40,861 bases of DNA, from contig JAPOWG010000017.1 of NCBI GenBank assembly GCA_026707745.1, positions 1-40,861 of the forward strand, given 5' to 3'. Source of the stretch: Chloroflexota bacterium. GTDB lineage: Bacteria; Chloroflexota; Anaerolineae; Aggregatilineales; Phototrophicaceae. The notes below the pieces were generated by a model. It searched no databases. It had not been told where the DNA came from and saw nothing but the letters and a program-made list of their open reading frames with translations. Shown here piece after piece: positions 25,697 through 34,780 of this stretch (positions are counted from its first letter, which is position 1; every line of letters starts with the position of its first letter). The translations under genes and the position numbers were made by a program.

Positions 25697-26815
25697 ATGC
25701 GAAAGCTGTTACGCGCGTTTTGGGGTCTAGTTCTGCTACTAAGCATTTTGTGGATTGCAGCGGGGCTTGCTGTGGCTGCGGACATAATGCCTGGCGATAC
25801 CATACTGACAGCATTCACAGCGCAGGTGGAAGACTTTGCGGGCCGTTTCAATGTCGACCAAATCGCAGGCTATTCCACCCCGGCCTTTTTCGTCGGTAGC
25901 GGATTGCCCGTTTTATTGATCGCCGCATTCTTTTTCCGGCGGAATAATCGCGGCGCCCGTTCGCGAAAGGCAAAGGAGGGAGCGCAGGCGGCAAATGGCG
26001 CGGAAGGCGAATCGGCGATCCCCGTGCCATTCCCCGACAGCAAGCCAGCAGGAGAGAGAAAACAGAATGCTCGCGCCCTGCGCCGACAAACGCTCTTGAT
26101 CTCGGCGCTAGCCTTTCTAGCGGTATTTTTGCTGTGGAACCAACGCGAAATGGAGATGCTGCTGTACCCCTTGCGCTTGTTTGTCACCTTCGTGCACGAG
26201 GCGGGTCATGCGCTGGCAGCGTTGATTTCCGGCGGCCAAGTGCAAGGCTTTACTGTGAATGCCAATGGGTCTGGCGTGGCCGTCACGGCCGGGGGCAATC
26301 GCGCCTTGATTCTGCCAGCCGGATACCTGGGAGCGGCGCTCTTTGGTTCCTTGCTCTTTCTGCTCAGCAATCGCGCCCCGCGCTGGGCGTCGGGCATAGC
26401 GATGGCGCTGGGCGTTTTTTTGATCGGCATAACTGCGATTTACGGACGCTCCGATGCGTCGGGCTTGCCCATCACCCTCGCCATCGGCGTCGGCTTCGGT
26501 CTTATCATCCTGCTGGTGGGGGCCAAAGCGCCGCGCGTCATCATCCAGTTGCTCTTGAGCATACTGGCGGTCGTAACAGCTCTGGAAGCCGTTTACGACT
26601 TGTGGTACCTCGTTGGCAATTCCGGAGTCGGCAGAGGCGATGTTCGCAACGATGCGGCCGCATTCGCGCAGGAGATCACGCCCCTGCTCCCGGCCGCGGT
26701 CATTGCGCTGCTTTGGGCCGGGATCGCAGTAGCCATGCTGGGAACAGCGATATACGTCGGCGCCATCAAGCCACTGCGCAACGAAATCCAGGACGTCGTG
26801 AACGGCCAATCGTAA
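25697..26815 (+). CDS. M50B-family intramembrane metalloprotease-like protein
   Basis: A 372-aa polytopic membrane protein. The metal-binding HEAGH (167-171) lies in FVTFVHEAGHALAALISGG, followed by VQGFTV and LPAGYLGAALFGSLLF, the signature of peptidase M50B (site-2-protease relatives). An N-terminal extension has two extra membrane segments (about 7-26 and 62-80) joined by a charged, Ala/Lys/Gly-rich cytoplasmic-type stretch at 84-128 that family members often lack. GGAG precedes ATG 25697. It probably cleaves a membrane protein such as an anti-sigma factor. The target is unknown. It is followed by a catalytically degenerate paralogue at 26902-27708. Confidence 0.88.
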   Translation: MRKLLRAFWGLVLLLSILWIAAGLAVAADIMPGDTILTAFTAQVEDFAGRFNVDQIAGYSTPAFFVGSGLPVLLIAAFFFRRNNRGARSRKAKEGAQAANGAEGESAIPVPFPDSKPAGERKQNARALRRQTLLISALAFLAVFLLWNQREMEMLLYPLRLFVTFVHEAGHALAALISGGQVQGFTVNANGSGVAVTAGGNRALILPAGYLGAALFGSLLFLLSNRAPRWASGIAMALGVFLIGITAIYGRSDASGLPITLAIGVGFGLIILLVGAKAPRVIIQLLLSILAVVTALEAVYDLWYLVGNSGVGRGDVRNDAAAFAQEITPLLPAAVIALLWAGIAVAMLGTAIYVGAIKPLRNEIQDVVNGQS

Positions 26816-26842
26816 ACAAAGTGTAAATTCTTTCTTATTCTC

Positions 26843-26871
26843 TTGCGTCGGCGGGGCGAATGCCATAGATT
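26843..26871 (+). promoter_or_regulatory. Weak promoter candidate between the M50B-like pair
   Basis: TTGCGT (26843-26848), a 17-bp spacer and TAGATT (26866-26871) lie in the 86-bp gap. If real, the degenerate paralogue can be expressed separately from the protease-like gene. Confidence 0.3.
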
Positions 26872-26901
26872 GTAGTCAAATCAACATGCAGGAGCAATCT
26901 C

Positions 26902-27708
26902 ATGTTAAGAACTTTCGTTGAGCGCAAAGTCCGCCGGCAGATCGTTCTCAGGAGCCTGATTATTTCATCGCTGGCTTTTGCGGCATTACTGGCGCTTTTG
27001 TACACACAGGGCACGGAAGGGCTGTTGAAGCCAGTGCGCATGTTCGCCGGCAACTTCAGCGGCGCGCTGCATAATATCGCCATGGTCTTTTCTGGCGCTT
27101 CCGTCGAAGGCTTCACGCTCTCGCCGGAAGGCAACTATATGATTAGCTACCAGGGAGGCGACCCGGCGATCTGGCTGCCGGCCGGCTATCTCGGCTCGGC
27201 TTTGCTCGGGTCGATCATGTTCTTCCTGGTCAATCGGGCGCCCCATCTGCTGCGCGGTATGACAGCGCTGACAGGCTTCTTCACGGTCGGCTACCTAGCG
27301 CTGTTCATCCGTCCGGACGCGACCGGCGACTGGCTCTCCTGGATTGCCTGCGCTGGCTTCGGTCTGCTGTTGATAGCCTTAGGCTGGAAAGGTCGCGGCG
27401 ATATCAATCAGTTCTGGTCATGGCGTTCGCTCACGCAGATTATCATGACTGTCGTGGCCTTGATGACAGCATTGCATATCGTGCTCGACTTGCCCTATGT
27501 CCTGTCGGCTCCGGCGCGTCATCCCGAGGACGCGAACACGATTGTCAATGCGGTAGCCGCCTTCGCTGAAGAGGTCTTGGGCGGGGCGTCAGTCTCCCTC
27601 ATCGCTTATTCTTGGTCCGCCATCGCCATCGCTCTGTTCGGTTTCGCTTTCTATCGCAGCATCCCGCGCCAGCTTAAGCAAATCCCGAATAACGACGATA
27701 TCGTGTGA
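26902..27708 (+). CDS. M50B paralogue lacking HEXXH (pseudoprotease)
   Basis: A 268-aa membrane protein homologous to the protein encoded just upstream. ASVEGFTL aligns with QVQGFTV, IWLPAGYLGSALLGSIMFFLVNRAP with LILPAGYLGAALFGSLLFLLSNRAP (compare in parts), and the later membrane segments also align. Where the upstream protein has HEAGH this one has SGALH (53-57), so the first histidine and the catalytic glutamate are gone. It has only one N-terminal membrane segment (about 15-35) before the conserved part. The reading frame is intact, so it is not a decayed gene. It could be a regulatory or substrate-sequestering partner. GGAG precedes ATG 26902. A terminator follows. Confidence 0.85.
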   Translation: MLRTFVERKVRRQIVLRSLIISSLAFAALLALLYTQGTEGLLKPVRMFAGNFSGALHNIAMVFSGASVEGFTLSPEGNYMISYQGGDPAIWLPAGYLGSALLGSIMFFLVNRAPHLLRGMTALTGFFTVGYLALFIRPDATGDWLSWIACAGFGLLLIALGWKGRGDINQFWSWRSLTQIIMTVVALMTALHIVLDLPYVLSAPARHPEDANTIVNAVAAFAEEVLGGASVSLIAYSWSAIAIALFGFAFYRSIPRQLKQIPNNDDIV

Positions 27709-27744
27709 TTCTTGGTATTGAAGCAGTGCTGATTCCGTAATGCG

Positions 27745-27772
27745 AGGGCATGCGCTTGCAACATGCCCTTTT
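27745..27772 (+). terminator. Rho-independent terminator after the M50B-like pair
   Basis: AGGGCATG (27745-27752) and CATGCCCT (27762-27769) form an 8-bp stem with a 9-nt loop, followed by a T-run (27769-27772). It lies 37 bp after the stop of the M50B paralogue. Confidence 0.75.
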
Positions 27773-27837
27773 CGTATTGTTTAGCGCAAGAAGGCGCTGA
27801 CCGCGCGGGTGGCGGTCAGTGGGAATAGGAGAATGGC

Positions 27838-28122
27838 ATGGCAAAGGCAATCTGGAACGGCAAAGTCATCGCCGAAAGCGACAAGCCGCTTATCGTCGAA
27901 GGCAACCTTTATTTTCCGCGCGATACGGTTCATGATGAATACCTGCGCGAAAGCGACAGTCGTACGATCTGTCCCTGGAAAGGCGAAGCCAGCTACTTTC
28001 ACTTGGCGGTAGACGGGAAAGAAAATCAGGACGCGGCCTGGTTCTACCCGGAACCCACGAAAGCCGCGCAACAGATCAAAGATCATGTAGCTTTCTGGCG
28101 CGGTGTCACCATCGAACGATAA
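27838..28122 (+). CDS. DUF427 domain protein
   Basis: A complete 94-aa single-domain protein. It has the family hallmarks: IWNGKVIAES near the start, LYFPRDTV, the CPWKGEASYFHL core and AWFYPEPTKAAQQIKDHVAFW. The function of DUF427 is not known. AGGAGA precedes ATG 27838. It forms its own transcription unit between two terminators (27745-27772 and 28202-28238). Confidence 0.93.
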   Translation: MAKAIWNGKVIAESDKPLIVEGNLYFPRDTVHDEYLRESDSRTICPWKGEASYFHLAVDGKENQDAAWFYPEPTKAAQQIKDHVAFWRGVTIER

Positions 28123-28201
28123 GATTGCGTCAACCGCGTTTCTACTCACTCGCGGCGCGTCGGCCGCGCCTCGGTGATACTTGGCTCCCGATAAAACCAA
28201 T

Positions 28202-28238
28202 AACCGGCGGACAATTTCGTCCGCCGGTTCATTTTTTT
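28202..28238 (+). terminator. Strong rho-independent terminator after the DUF427 gene
   Basis: AACCGGCGGAC (28202-28212) pairs perfectly with GTCCGCCGGTT (28219-28229) around a 6-nt loop, followed by seven Ts (28232-28238). It lies 79 bp after the stop codon. Confidence 0.9.
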
Positions 28239-28269
28239 GCATGCCATCAAAAGTCGTTGCATACCTCTG

Positions 28270-28298
28270 TTGCATTTCCAATTAACTTTGGTTAAAAT
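28270..28298 (+). promoter_or_regulatory. Putative sigma70 promoter of the metal ATPase gene
   Basis: TTGCAT (28270-28275), exactly 17 bp, then TAAAAT (28293-28298). It sits right after the terminator and about 43 bp before ATG 28341, giving a short leader of about 35 nt. No metal-regulator operator palindrome was recognised around it. Confidence 0.55.
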
Positions 28299-28340
28299 AG
28301 ATCAATAGCTTGGGTAAATATCGGATTGGATTCGAATCGG

Positions 28341-30305
28341 ATGGCTTCGGTGACTGCGCCGTCTTCTTTAGCCCCTGCCCGGGAAGAGCGTCCATCATCC
28401 CGTAAACTGGAGAAAATGGCGCCCGCGCTGGTCCTCGTCACGCTTGTGGCAATCGCGCTCAGCATGTTGGGCGAGCGAAGCGGCGCCCCGGAAGCCGCGG
28501 TGATGTCGCTCAATATCGTTTCCTATCTTGCTGGCGGTTTCTTCGGCGCCAAGACCGCGCTCGAGAGCTTGCGCGAACGTGAAATCGATGTCGATTTGCT
28601 GATGGTGCTGGCTGCCCTGGGCGCGGCAGTTGTTGGCGAATGGCATGAAGGGGCGATACTGCTCTTTCTCTTTTCCCTGAGCAATGTTTTGCAAGACTAT
28701 GCCATCGGCCGCAGTCGCAGAGCGATTAGCAGTCTGTTTACGCTTTACCCGCAAGAGGCGACGGTCAAGCGCGGGGCCGATATCATTCGTCTAAAACTGG
28801 AAGAAATCCGGATCGGCGACATCGTCCTAATCGAGCCGGGCGAACGAATCCCGGTTGACGGTATGGTCGTTGCCGGCGTATCGGCTGTGGATCAAAGCCC
28901 GATCACCGGCGAGTCGATTCCAGCCGACAAATCCGCGGGCGGGTTCGTCTACGCGGGAACGCTGAACAAGCAAGGCATCCTGGATGTCCGCGCCCTTAAA
29001 CCCGTGGGCGAGACGACGCTGGCGCGTATCATCAAAATGGTGGAGGATGCGCAAGACAGCAAGGCGCCCACGCAACGCTTTCTGGACCGATTCGAACAGG
29101 CTTATGCCAAAGCAATCATCCTGGGCATTCTATTGCTGATTCTAATTCCGCCGCTGCTCGGCTTGAGCGATTTCGAGAGCAATTTTTACCGCGCGATGGT
29201 GCTGATGACTGTTGCCTCGCCTTGCGCTCTGGTGATCAGCGTGCCGTCGGCATTCATCTCGGCAATTGCGGCCGCCGCAAGGAGCGGCGTGCTCTTCAAG
29301 GGCGGCGCCAGTCTGGAGCAATTGGCGCGCATCAAAGTCGTCGCTATCGACAAGACAGGAACGCTGACTGAAGGGCGGCCGCAGGTAACTGACATAGTGG
29401 TTTCTCCGCCTTTTGCCGAAAGGGAATTGGTTCAAGTTGCGGCTTCGGTAGAAGCGCGGTCGGAGCATCCGCTCGCCAAGGCCATCGTCGCATATGCGAG
29501 GGCTGCGAAGATTAGTCCGAGCGAAACTGAAGATTTCCTCGCTGTCCCGGGCCAAGGCGTGCGGGCGCGTCTCGACGGGAGTGATATCCGCGTCGGACGC
29601 ATAAGCCAACTGCAGGAGAATGAGGCGATGCCCGATTCCCTCGCCCAAGCGAGAATCCGGCTGGAAGCTTCCGGCAAAACGGTCATCGGCGTCTTGCGAG
29701 ACCGGACCTGGCTGGGTCTAATCGGGCTGGCTGACCAAGTGCGTCAAACATCGCCGCTTCTGGTCCGCGAACTGAACCGGCTGGGCATGGTCACGGTCAT
29801 GCTGACCGGGGACAATCCGCTTGTGGCGGAGTCGATCGGAGAGCAGCTCGGCATCGACGAGGTTTACGCCGGGTTGTTGCCACATGAAAAAGCTGAGATC
29901 CTGGCGGGACTGCAACAACGATACGGCCCGGTCGCCATGATCGGAGATGGCATCAACGACGCGCCCGCGCTGGCAGTCGCGGACGTCGGCATCGCGATGG
30001 GCGGCGCCGGGGCGGACGTGGCGCTGGAAACCTCGGATGTGGTGCTGATGGGCGACAGAATTGAGCGGCTGACGGACGCTCTGCGCATCAGCGACCGAGC
30101 CAAACGTGTCGTATGGCAAAACATCGCCTTTTCCTTGGCGGTGATCGCGATCTTGATTGCCGGGGTCTTCATTTTGGAACTGGCGCTGCCGGTTGGCGTT
30201 TTGGGGCACGAAGGCAGCACCGTGATCGTAGTCCTCAACGGCCTGCTAAGCTTGCTTATCCTACCGGAATTACGTCGTCGAAAGATGTGGAAACTAGCGA
30301 GATAG
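28341..30305 (+). CDS. P1B-4-type heavy-metal-exporting P-type ATPase
   Basis: A 654-aa inner-membrane metal pump. It has the actuator motif PITGES, the phosphorylation site DKTGT (D337), GDGINDAP in the hinge, and an HP dipeptide (SEHPLAKA). Two features place it in subgroup P1B-4: SPC (293-295) instead of CPC in the metal-binding helix, and HEGST (623-627) in the last helix region. There is no N-terminal HMA metal-binding domain. Members export Co, Zn, Fe(II) or related ions. The start is ATG 28341. An in-frame TTG at 28326 would add five residues, and neither has a clear ribosome binding site. It is convergent with the acyl-CoA ligase gene, with a 12-bp gap. Confidence 0.95.
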   Translation: MASVTAPSSLAPAREERPSSRKLEKMAPALVLVTLVAIALSMLGERSGAPEAAVMSLNIVSYLAGGFFGAKTALESLREREIDVDLLMVLAALGAAVVGEWHEGAILLFLFSLSNVLQDYAIGRSRRAISSLFTLYPQEATVKRGADIIRLKLEEIRIGDIVLIEPGERIPVDGMVVAGVSAVDQSPITGESIPADKSAGGFVYAGTLNKQGILDVRALKPVGETTLARIIKMVEDAQDSKAPTQRFLDRFEQAYAKAIILGILLLILIPPLLGLSDFESNFYRAMVLMTVASPCALVISVPSAFISAIAAAARSGVLFKGGASLEQLARIKVVAIDKTGTLTEGRPQVTDIVVSPPFAERELVQVAASVEARSEHPLAKAIVAYARAAKISPSETEDFLAVPGQGVRARLDGSDIRVGRISQLQENEAMPDSLAQARIRLEASGKTVIGVLRDRTWLGLIGLADQVRQTSPLLVRELNRLGMVTVMLTGDNPLVAESIGEQLGIDEVYAGLLPHEKAEILAGLQQRYGPVAMIGDGINDAPALAVADVGIAMGGAGADVALETSDVVLMGDRIERLTDALRISDRAKRVVWQNIAFSLAVIAILIAGVFILELALPVGVLGHEGSTVIVVLNGLLSLLILPELRRRKMWKLAR

Positions 30306-30317
30306 TCCTCCACTGTT

Positions 30318-32105
30318 CTAGCGCGAGAACTGCGCCCCTTCCCATTCCGCGAAAAGCGGTTGCAGCTTTAGCCGCTGGTATTTGCCAGTTGCGGTGACCG
30401 GGATGTCATCCCCAAAAACCACCACTTTGGGCGATTTTTCGAAGGGCATTTTCGCGCGGCAGTGAGGCAGGATGGCGTCTTCCGTGAGTTCGACGCCGTC
30501 TTCCAGCACCACATAAGCGCCGATTTCTTCGCCATAATAGCGATTCTGGAATCCCACTGCCAAGCCAACCTTCACGCCATCAATGCCCAGCAAGACCTCT
30601 TCAATGTCCAGGGGACTGAATTTGACTCCCCCGCGATTGATCAGTTCCTTGATGCGCCCGGTGATGAAGAAAAACTTCCTGCCACCCTCGTCAAGCTTGA
30701 AGAATCCCTCGTCGCCGGTGCGGAACCAGCCGAACTTGAAGGTGTCGGCATTGGCGTCCGGTCGCTTGAAATAACCTTGCATGACATTGTGGCCGCGCAC
30801 GCAGATTTCGCCTCGCTCTCCTTCCGCCAGTTCTCGTCCGCTGCCATCGGCGGCGAAGATCGCCATCTCGTTGGCTTCAATCGGGCAGCCGATACTGGGA
30901 TAGCCGTAATCCAGCAGCCAGCGCTGGTTCGCCTCCCAAGACAAGCTGATGGGCAGGAATGACGAATAACAAGTGGTTTCGCTCAAGCCGTAGCCGTGAA
31001 GAATGGTCAGGCCGAATGTCTCGGCAAAGTCGCGCGCCAGCGCCACGGAAAGCGTGCCGGCGCCGCAAATGAAGTGTCGGAAATGACTCAGGTCGCGGCG
31101 GCTGATGTTGCGGCCAAATATGGTGTTGCCGGCATCCCGCTCGCGCGCGCCGTATTCAAGCAGAAACTGAAGGAGCGTCGGCACGACGCTTACGACACTG
31201 ACCTTGTCCCTTACGATGCGCTCCCAGAAATGCGATACGCTGAAACGAGAATTCAGAACTGTCGATCCACCGACGTAGAGTGGCGTGATTATCGTTACCA
31301 AGATGCCATTGACGTGATGGATAGGCAAGACACACATCATGCGTTGGTTGCCCGTGATCCCCTGCCACTGGCTGAGCCCCATCGCGTCGACCAGAAGGTT
31401 ATATTGTGTCAGGGTGACTCCTTTGGGCGTACCGGTTGTGCCGCTGGTGTAAACCAGAAGCGCTTCGTCATCGAGCGCCGCGGTTTCGGCGCCACCTTCG
31501 CCCAGAGGCAGGTCGGACGCTTTGGCGCCGGAATCGTCGCCCAAAAAGGTAGTCGGACGGTTCTTTAGCGCTTCATAAAAGCTCAGGTAATCCCGGGAAG
31601 GCCCGCCGCCCACCGCTATTATCCGCTCGATATTTGGAGCGTCTTGAATGATTTTCTCCGCGCGTGCCATGTATTCGCCCCGAACAAAACATATTTTTGC
31701 GCCGCTATCGCGCAGGATAAAGGCGATGCGGCGGTCGTCTTCCGAGACATTCTGCGGCGCGACAGTCGCGCCGATGACCCAGCAAGCAAAGTAGATCAAG
31801 ACCGTATCGACGTGATTGTAGGCGATTGTCGCCACTCGATCGCCGCGCCGGACGCCGAGATCTTCGTACATGAAATTGGCAGCTTGATGAACACGCGCGT
31901 TAAACTCGGCGTAGCTCAAGGCTGAGCGTGCGTCGTCCCGATCGTAGAAAATGAGAAATGTCTTGTCCCCCGATGTTTTGGCATGCATGGAAAGCAGATC
32001 TCGAATATTCCGATAGGGAACCTTCCGCACTTGCGGGGGAAAGCCGTCTTTTGATTGCGCCTGGCGTAACTTCGGCAGCGTTTCGTCAAACATGTCTTGT
32101 GACAT
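30318..32105 (-). CDS. AMP-forming acyl-CoA synthetase, CaiC-like
   Basis: A 595-aa ANL-superfamily enzyme that activates a carboxylic acid to acyl-AMP and then to acyl-CoA. Motifs are YTSGTTGTPKG (219-229), GYGLSET (371-377), RTGDEG with D465, GRIKELINRGG as hinge and TATGK with the adenylation lysine K575. The sequence is most like crotonobetaine/carnitine-CoA ligases and medium-chain acid ligases, but substrate cannot be set by eye. A stretch of about 20 residues (about 190-208, GDDSGAKASDLPLGEGGAE) is a low-complexity insert before the P-loop. The start is the complement of 32103-32105, with AGGGTGA upstream and a good promoter at 32146-32174. Confidence 0.92.
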   Translation of the reverse strand: MSQDMFDETLPKLRQAQSKDGFPPQVRKVPYRNIRDLLSMHAKTSGDKTFLIFYDRDDARSALSYAEFNARVHQAANFMYEDLGVRRGDRVATIAYNHVDTVLIYFACWVIGATVAPQNVSEDDRRIAFILRDSGAKICFVRGEYMARAEKIIQDAPNIERIIAVGGGPSRDYLSFYEALKNRPTTFLGDDSGAKASDLPLGEGGAETAALDDEALLVYTSGTTGTPKGVTLTQYNLLVDAMGLSQWQGITGNQRMMCVLPIHHVNGILVTIITPLYVGGSTVLNSRFSVSHFWERIVRDKVSVVSVVPTLLQFLLEYGARERDAGNTIFGRNISRRDLSHFRHFICGAGTLSVALARDFAETFGLTILHGYGLSETTCYSSFLPISLSWEANQRWLLDYGYPSIGCPIEANEMAIFAADGSGRELAEGERGEICVRGHNVMQGYFKRPDANADTFKFGWFRTGDEGFFKLDEGGRKFFFITGRIKELINRGGVKFSPLDIEEVLLGIDGVKVGLAVGFQNRYYGEEIGAYVVLEDGVELTEDAILPHCRAKMPFEKSPKVVVFGDDIPVTATGKYQRLKLQPLFAEWEGAQFSR

Positions 32106-32411
32106 AGCAGATCACCCTGCAAAAACCGTTTTTTGCCCAGCTAATATTATATCAACTGGCCCGCTTTGCGTGAACAATTATTCGCGTTCCATCGTATCCT
32201 TAGTGTGACAGGGAAAGGCCTTCACAGTCTGATTATTGGCGATGGTCTGAAGACTGCCTAAGGTGAAGACTTGAGTCCAGGTAAGACGTCCGAACCGAAA
32301 TCGTCGATCGTCTCTTCTTAGACCGGACAGGCACAGCGGAAAAGATAGCGGCGGGCTGTATACAGTTCGACAATATGTTTAGGAGATCGCGAAAAGTAAG
32401 GACGAAATCGA
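32106..32411. other. Intergenic region between divergent ligase and ugd genes
   Basis: It holds the ligase promoter near its left end. The right half, before ugd, has AAGGA as ribosome binding site but no promoter that could be fixed with confidence. No small gene was seen. Confidence 0.5.
32146..32174 (-). promoter_or_regulatory. Putative sigma70 promoter of the acyl-CoA ligase gene
   Basis: On the minus strand TTCACG (32174-32169), a 17-bp spacer and a perfect TATAAT (32151-32146). Transcription would start about 34 nt before the ATG. Confidence 0.55.
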
Positions 32412-33746
32412 ATGAGAAAACTCTGTGTGATTGGCAGCGGATACGTCGGTCTGGTGACGGGCGCCTGCTTCGCCGATTTGGGCAATAGCGTCACGCTGGT
32501 TGACATTGACGAAGGCAAGATAGAAACGCTACAGCAGGGGAAAATGCCCATCTATGAACCCGGCTTGGCAGAGATGGCGCAGCGCAACACGGTCGCCGGC
32601 AGGATGCACTTTAGCACATCATACCATGAGGGGCTCGATCAAGCGGAGTTTGTCTTTATCTGCGTCGGCACGCCCTCGGGCGTGGACGGCGAGGCCGACT
32701 TGCAATATGTTCGTTCGGCGGCGGAAACTATCGCGGAAGCCATGACCCACCCGCTTGTCATCATCAACAAGTCGACCGTCCCGGTCGGCACGGGAGACTG
32801 GACGGCAGAGATCATCGAGCGCAAACAGCCGAAGCCGATGAAATTCGCAGTCGTATCTTGCCCCGAGTTTTTGCGCGAAGGTTCCGCCATAGCCGATTTC
32901 ATGAATCCCGATCGCACCGTGCTGGGATCTACCAATCCAGAGGCGGCGGAACGCGTCGCCGAACTCTACGCGCCACTGGACGCGCCGATCGTGATAACCG
33001 ATATCCGAACGGCCGAGATGATCAAATACGCTTCAAACGCATTCCTGGCCACGCGCATCAGCTTTATCAACGAGATCAGTATTATCTGTGAACGGCTGGG
33101 GGCGGATGTCACTGAAGTCGCGCGTGGAATGGGATTCGATTACAGGATCGGGCCGCATTTCTTGCAGGCCGGCATCGGATTCGGCGGTTCCTGCTTTCCC
33201 AAGGACGTGAAAGCCCTGGCAAATATGGCGCAGACCCACGGCATGCATCCGCAATTGCTAAACGCGGTCATGGAGATCAACGCCTTCCAGCGTCGACAGA
33301 TCGCGATGAAGGCGCGGGAAATGTTGGATGGCACGGTTAACGGTAAAACGATTGCCGTGCTGGGTTTGGCTTTCAAAGAGAATACGGACGATATTCGCGA
33401 GTCTCCTTCCCTGACGGTCGTTCGTTCGCTTCTGAATCAAGGGGCCGTCGTCAACGCCTACGATCCGGTGGCGATGGAGAACGCCAGCAGAGAAATCCCG
33501 GGATTGACGCTCTGCAGCGACTCTTACGCCGCGGCGCGGGATGCCGATGCCCTGTTGGTCTTGACGCCCTGGAACGAGTTCAAGCACCTGGACATGAGCC
33601 GCATTCGCGATTCGATGAAACGAGCGATACTGATCGACGGCCGCAATATGTATGACCCGGATGAATTGCGGCAAATGGGATTTGCCTATCGCGGCGTCGG
33701 GCGCGGTTACGACGGCGCGGGCCTGATGGATAATGGCGACCAATAG
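32412..33746 (+). CDS. ugd: UDP-glucose 6-dehydrogenase
   Basis: A 444-aa cytosolic NAD-dependent enzyme oxidising UDP-glucose (or a related UDP-sugar) to the uronate for envelope glycans. The Rossmann motif GSGYVG is at 8-13. [15 protein letters not shown] and the active-site [10 protein letters not shown] with catalytic C261 are clear, and the C-terminal NAD/UDP-binding half has [18 protein letters not shown]. The length is normal. AAGGA precedes ATG 32412. UDP-mannuronate-type dehydrogenases are related, but the motif set and length favour UDP-glucose. It is convergent with the kinase gene, 30 bp away. Confidence 0.94.
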   Translation: MRKLCVIGSGYVGLVTGACFADLGNSVTLVDIDEGKIETLQQGKMPIYEPGLAEMAQRNTVAGRMHFSTSYHEGLDQAEFVFICVGTPSGVDGEADLQYVRSAAETIAEAMTHPLVIINKSTVPVGTGDWTAEIIERKQPKPMKFAVVSCPEFLREGSAIADFMNPDRTVLGSTNPEAAERVAELYAPLDAPIVITDIRTAEMIKYASNAFLATRISFINEISIICERLGADVTEVARGMGFDYRIGPHFLQAGIGFGGSCFPKDVKALANMAQTHGMHPQLLNAVMEINAFQRRQIAMKAREMLDGTVNGKTIAVLGLAFKENTDDIRESPSLTVVRSLLNQGAVVNAYDPVAMENASREIPGLTLCSDSYAAARDADALLVLTPWNEFKHLDMSRIRDSMKRAILIDGRNMYDPDELRQMGFAYRGVGRGYDGAGLMDNGDQ

Positions 33747-33776
33747 CGTATTTTCGCGCCCACTGCTTTGCTTCGC

Positions 33777-34718
33777 TTAGTCCTGCTCCAGCGCCGGCAA
33801 TTCAGGTAAATCCGCGCGATATGGTTGCCCCTTAACACCGCCGATCCCGCCGGCGACGGCGCGTCCACAGCGGCAGGCGACAGACAAGCAATCCCGTATC
33901 GCCAAGCCGTTGAGCCAGCCGGTCAGGAACCCGGCATCAAAGCTGTCGCCGGCGCCGATGCCATCGCCGCCGGCATCGGCTTCTTCTACCGTTCCCACAG
34001 CTTCCATAGCCTTCGTCCATGCGCTTGCGCCTTCAACTCCCCTCTTGACGACCAGAACCGGCACGCGTCCGCGAAGATATTGGGCCGCCTCCGCCAGGGA
34101 AGAGACGCCGCAAAGATTCTTCGCCTCTTGCTCGTTGGGCAGCAGGACGTCAACTGAGGTCAGCGCTTCCTCCAAGTCGATATCCCAAGCCTCGGCAGGG
34201 TCCCAGTTGGTGTCAAGGGAAATCGTCAGGCCCAGTCGCTTTGCCCGCCCAAGTATTTCGATACAGTCGGGAAGCAGACCGGTCTGCAAGAAGAGACTGC
34301 CATAATGCAAGTGCCGCGCCCCCGCCAGCGCGTCATCGCAAATGTCAGCCGCCGTCAGCGCGTTTGACGATCCCGGATAAGTCAGCATGGCGCGATCGTC
34401 CCCTTGCACCATGTGTACGGTCAAGCCTGTTCTGAGATCTTTGTCCACTTGCAGATGCCGCGTATCAACCCCGGCAGATGACAAGGTATCGAGGATGAGT
34501 TCGCCAAAGGCGTCAGCTCCAACATGTCCCAGCAAGGCTACCTTAAGACCGAGCTTGGCCGCTTGCGTCGCGAAAATGCAGCAAGAGCCGCCCATGACCA
34601 GGTCGTATTCGGCGACTGTCTTTTCGACTTGGCCAAAACGAGGCGCTACGTCATCGTCGCGCAAGATCAGGTCGACGCAGGTGTCCGCAAACGCGATGAT
34701 GTCGTATGTCTTGGTCAT
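33777..34718 (-). CDS. PfkB-family carbohydrate kinase
   Basis: A 313-aa ribokinase-fold sugar kinase. The N-terminal substrate region has GGSCCIFATQAAKLG and LLGHVGADAFGE, and the ATP/catalytic motif is GAGDSFDAGF (255-264) with D258 as base. It is last in a same-strand series after purB, iolD and the iolE-like gene, so it may act as 5-dehydro-2-deoxygluconokinase (IolC) in inositol breakdown. Sequence alone does not separate this from other PfkB sugar kinases, so no symbol is given. It follows the iolE-like gene by 62 bp. Confidence 0.9.
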   Translation of the reverse strand: MTKTYDIIAFADTCVDLILRDDDVAPRFGQVEKTVAEYDLVMGGSCCIFATQAAKLGLKVALLGHVGADAFGELILDTLSSAGVDTRHLQVDKDLRTGLTVHMVQGDDRAMLTYPGSSNALTAADICDDALAGARHLHYGSLFLQTGLLPDCIEILGRAKRLGLTISLDTNWDPAEAWDIDLEEALTSVDVLLPNEQEAKNLCGVSSLAEAAQYLRGRVPVLVVKRGVEGASAWTKAMEAVGTVEEADAGGDGIGAGDSFDAGFLTGWLNGLAIRDCLSVACRCGRAVAGGIGGVKGQPYRADLPELPALEQD

Positions 34719-34780
34719 GAGTCATGAGCCGCTACTAAATAATGAAGGCAAGAGGGCGAAGGAAGATGCTCGCGCAGGTT

